From contig OX465595.1 in the NCBI GenBank assembly GCA_950022295.1, positions 433,312,270-433,376,269 of the forward strand: a DNA stretch of 64,000 nt. The letters run 5' to 3'. Made by a program: the position numbers and the translations under genes. The notes beneath the pieces were generated by a model. The model saw only the letters and a list, made by a program, of their open reading frames with translations, made no database searches and was not told where the DNA came from. Shown here one piece after another: positions 60,445 through 64,000 of this stretch. Source of the DNA: Bromus sterilis. Lineage: Eukaryota; Streptophyta; Magnoliopsida; Poales; Poaceae. Numbering within the stretch: the first letter of the stretch is position 1; each line of letters starts with the position of its first letter.

Positions 60445-60915
60445 CCTGTGTGATAAAAATCAACAATCAGAACAGGTTGAATGATGGATTCAAGGATAAC
60501 AAGATATGATGAAGGCGGAAAAGATTATAATGCGAAGGCAAAGATCCACGGAAACTCGGAATAAATCCGGCAGCATAACGGCTACACCGGGATGGAAAAT
60601 GAAACAACCTTGAAGAGATTGGACAGAACTTCCTCAAGGAACTCAAACACGAAGACTCTGGATGACCACAACAATCCTACGGCTACAAGGAAGCACTCAG
60701 CGAGATGTTCTAGTAAGACATAGATGAGCCTAGTCCTATCATCCCGTAGAAAAGATAAGGGTGACCCAGAACTCAGATCGATGAGGGTAAGGAGAAAAAG
60801 AAGCCTTACGTTGTTCCCTTATATACCCAAGTAACTATATAACTATAGAATGCTAGCCTCGACTTCGACCAAGGGTTTGATAAGCCTACAGACAGTCCTG
60901 CTCTGATACCAAGTC
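60445..60915 (-). other. T3 leader and primer-binding site
   Basis: Initiator-Met primer site TGGTATCAGAGC (minus strand, 60900-60911) and an untranslated leader of about 455 bp matching T2. It contains GGGTATATAAGGG near 60823. Confidence 0.9.
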
Positions 60916-63900
60916 TGTCGGGACCCGGGGTTAGCGTATGTAATTCCAGTCACGATGCAATCACATGGAGAGCCGAGAACCGTACCCACTTGTCTAAGCA
61001 GACAAGGCCAAGCACAGAACGTTCTCGGTAAGCATCGAACGTGAGGGGCATCCCATTCAGGCCGGATGATCAACTGAGATGGGTCCTCAACATCCGCTCA
61101 CAAGTCTAAATGCTTATGGGTGGTGAATCCCATACTCATAGACAAGTCGCCTCAACCATGTTATCGATTGGATCCTAACTCTTACATAAACTTACTCCAG
61201 CCCGATCACTTAGTCAGGGTCTAGGGCGGGCTCGATCATTCAACAAAGTGTGCACGTGACATAGTCACGAACAATCGCATCGCGATGCCCCAAGCTGCGC
61301 ACATCTAAGGGCCACTTGGTGTATAAAAGACCGCCAGCCAGATCACAACTAAGGTCTCGAAAACCCATACTAAGGCATGCATGTTATAAACATAGACGCA
61401 GCACACATGCCTAGTATGAACAGCAGGTATCATCACATAACTCTACAAAGTACTCTTTATTGATATACACATAGAGCATACAAAGATCACATGTCTGTGA
61501 TCAACATTACATCATACAACGGAAGCAAATTAGGTCTGAGTACAGACAAGTTTAAAAAATGGCTTAGAGAAGCCTTGTAAACAAACATGCCCTTCCACGA
61601 GGGACCAGACTGCTGTCTGGGACTATGCTAACTTAGTCAACATCGAGCTTCAGGTCGGTGACTCCATCGGGGTCCGGGTTCTCATCTAAAACTTAGAATA
61701 AGCAAACGTGAGTACAAAGTCGTACTCAGCAAGACTTACATCAGATCTATTCTACTCATGCTCAAGTATCAAGGTAAAGGGAGGTGGGGTTTCATCATGC
61801 AGAAGTGCCAGCTTTGACTTGGCTAGTTCTGTACTACGAGTACCAGACTTTGAGGTAAGAAGCGTACACGAGTCCATTACATCTCCAACCAATACACCAC
61901 TATGGTTACTTCCTCGACTTCCCCATGAGGAGGCACACCATAGCACTCACACTTATCTTGGTGTATTTTAGAAGTATCCAGTTCAAGTTGTCTAATAATC
62001 AGGTACAGGTTCCAAGTAGTCCTTAACCGCGGACGCGGCTATTCGAATAGTTTTGTTAACCTTGCAAGGGTGTAAGCTACACACACATGACCATCGGTTA
62101 CCTCCAGGTCTCGCCACCGTTCAAGAGGTGACAGCGAGGATGTTCACCACGACACTTCGCTCACAACCGGTCTAATCCAGGAGTCGACTATCTGAGTTGC
62201 TACCGCTCGAGAGTCCGGCCGGATCAACGAAACGGACTCAGACAATGTAGGTGACCGAGACGCCACCTTTACCAGATGGTTTTCCTGCCTCACAGGTGCA
62301 CTCACATATCTAGGATGATGCAACCATTCCTTCATTCTTTTTCTATGCAGATGTCAAATGGAAAGCCCGAACTAATGTGACTCCTGGACGTCGACACGGA
62401 TCAATTTGCCACATGTTAATTGAAGTTGATTTGAAAAGTTAATTCAAAATCAAACTCCAAATATTATTCAAATTAGGTCATCTTGCATTTGCTAATGTTT
62501 GGTTATTGTAAACAATGTCATCATGTGTGGGATAAGCTTCTGAAGTACAAGTGACCATATGTGCATTGCATTGGTTCAATTTAGAAATGCATTTGGAATA
62601 AATTTGAATTAATTCCAATTAAGCCAAATAGCAAAAGCTACTGGTTCCATTTTAAAATCAGCTCAAACATGGTTGAAAGTTGCATATTTGGATAGAGAAT
62701 TTTATGCTGATCATTTTTCATATATTATTTGTCCAATTTGGAGTTCATATGAATTAGTTATGAATTTCCAAAGTTTATTCAATTTTCTGTAATTTCTGTA
62801 ATTACTTTAAATCATTTCTATTTTCTGGAAAGTCTTTATTGAGTCATGCCGACATCAGCATGACGTGGGGGTTCTGACTGCTGGGGCCCCCATGTCAGTC
62901 TCAGTGGGGGTTAACCCCGGTTTAATTAACCCCTGGTTAATTAGAGGGGGGGTCCTGGCCCACCTGTCATGGACTCGGGGGGGGATTAGTGGGGCTAATC
63001 CCACTGCCCACCGGGCGTTTAGCCGGCGGCGACCCCAGCGCACGGCGGCGCACGCACGGGTGGCCGAATCCGGCGGCTAGAAGCAGCGCCAGGGCTACCA
63101 GGATGTAGCCCGTGGACGTGTGTGTCTCGGGGACTACTCGCGCACCACCTGGGAGAACCACGGCGACGGCAACGACGTCCTCGGCGGCGGCCGGAGTACT
63201 GGAAGATCGACGACGGCGATGGAGGCTACGGGAGGGAGCGGGGTTTGGGGGGAAAAACCGTGAGCTCACCAGCAGCTCAACGGAGCAGTCGAGGGGGCCG
63301 AAGACGCTCGGACGGCGACGAATTTGGGGGGAGGTCCGCGGCGGCCGGCGATGGAAACGACGACGATTTCGCGACGTTGAAGGCGCCCGGGCTCTCGATC
63401 CGCTTCGGGGAGACGTAGTTGTCTTCTGCGAGCTCGAAGGACACGGCCGGCGAGGCGGAGGGGCTCGGTGGGCGCGTGCTTTCCACGGAGGTGAACTCCG
63501 GTTCCCGTCGGTGGCGGCGAAATCGCGAGAGGGAGAGGGGGAAACGACCGGGAGAGAGAGGGAAAGGAGATGGGGGCTGGTGGGCGTCTCCAGGGCGTGC
63601 AGAAGAGGCCAGGGGAGAGCCAGGCAGGCTGGTGGCGTGGCGTCAGCGGCCACCGCGTGCTCTCGGGTTGACACCGAGCTGCTTGAGGAAGGAGACAACG
63701 GGGAGGTGGGCTGGGCCGAGGCCAAGTGGGCCGGGGGGGATGAGTTGGGCTGAAAGCCAGGGTTTCTTCCCCTTTTCTTTTTTTCCTCTCTTATTCTTTT
63801 CTGTTATTCTGTTTTGCTCTAAATAAAAATAGCAGAGCATTTTTAAAAATCATGAAAACTTTTATGTGGGCTTATAACATGTATAGCTAGCCACTCATAA

Positions 63901-64000
63901 GTTTTGGTGATTTTTGAAATTCAAACAATTTTAATTTAAATTCAAATTGGAGTTTAATTTAATTTCCAAGCCACTTTTTGAATATTAGAAAATTCCATGT
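60916..64000 (-). repeat. 5' LTR of T3, cut by window end, 641-bp internal deletion
   Basis: It aligns closely with 52042-55985 from the TGTCGGGACC end. At 62400/62401 it skips the segment equivalent to 53531-54171. Roughly 220 bp of the LTR should lie beyond 64000. It keeps the palindrome cluster (62024-62075) and TATAAAAG (61322-61329). Confidence 0.9.

Larger units (their letters stand above)
52042..64000 (-). mobile_element. Tekay/Del-like Gypsy element T3, coding-intact
   Basis: 3' LTR 52042-55985, internal 55986-60915, 5' LTR from 60916 to beyond the window. The polyprotein frame has no stop or shift. Left flank is TTATA (52037-52041); the right target duplication is outside the window. 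The end of the 3' LTR reads TGTTGGGACC where others read TGTCGGGACC. Confidence 0.95.

Overview
This window is plant nuclear DNA made of nested LTR retrotransposons. The mix fits a large grass genome of the Triticeae type (wheat, Aegilops, barley or rye): Tekay/Del-like Gypsy elements with LTRs near 4 kb, Tat-lineage Gypsy elements with a TGGCGCCGTCTGTGGG-type primer site, an Athila-type element with a TGGCGCCGTTGCCGGGG primer site, and a Copia element with 1.75 kb LTRs. I found no host gene, tRNA, rRNA or CRISPR array. The organism is an inference from element types, not from a diagnostic gene.

Layout. 1-325 is a fragment of a Tat antisense gene (host sequence 'Z'). Element A (Tat, minus strand) follows: 3' LTR 326-772, then internal pieces 773-3006, 20676-23537 and 41100-44480. 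Between the pieces lie a Copia element C (12596-20675), whose left LTR holds Tekay-like element T1 (3007-12595, minus), and Tekay-like element T2 (23538-41099, plus, TSD GGTCT). T2 carries a solo LTR S (32348-37098). At 44481-44918 a single Tat LTR is flanked by primer-binding sites pointing outward on both sides. To its right is a second Tat element B (44919-48538, plus), interrupted by Athila-type element D (48539-52041). D is interrupted by T3 (52042 to beyond the window end, minus), a Tekay-like copy with an unbroken 1493-residue polyprotein.

Relative order. Z is older than A. C entered A, and T1 entered C. A later deletion at 3006/3007 removed the start of C's left LTR and the outer half of T1's 3' LTR. 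T2 entered A and S entered T2. D entered B and T3 entered D. T3 is the best preserved.

How the parts relate. A keeps gag and protease but no reverse transcriptase, RNase H or integrase. B keeps protease, reverse transcriptase and two RNase H domains but lacks the gag capsid core. A also carries, antisense to itself, a gene whose six downstream exons join in frame through consensus GT-AG introns. It encodes an N-terminal domain like the plant 'putative gypsy type transposon' family, a coiled coil and a conserved C-terminal region. T1, T2 and T3 belong to one Tekay-like family with different states of decay. Recurrent features of their LTRs (a palindrome cluster, an antisense TATA box, TGACG inverted repeats and GC-rich open frames) are not explained by the polyprotein and are listed as findings.
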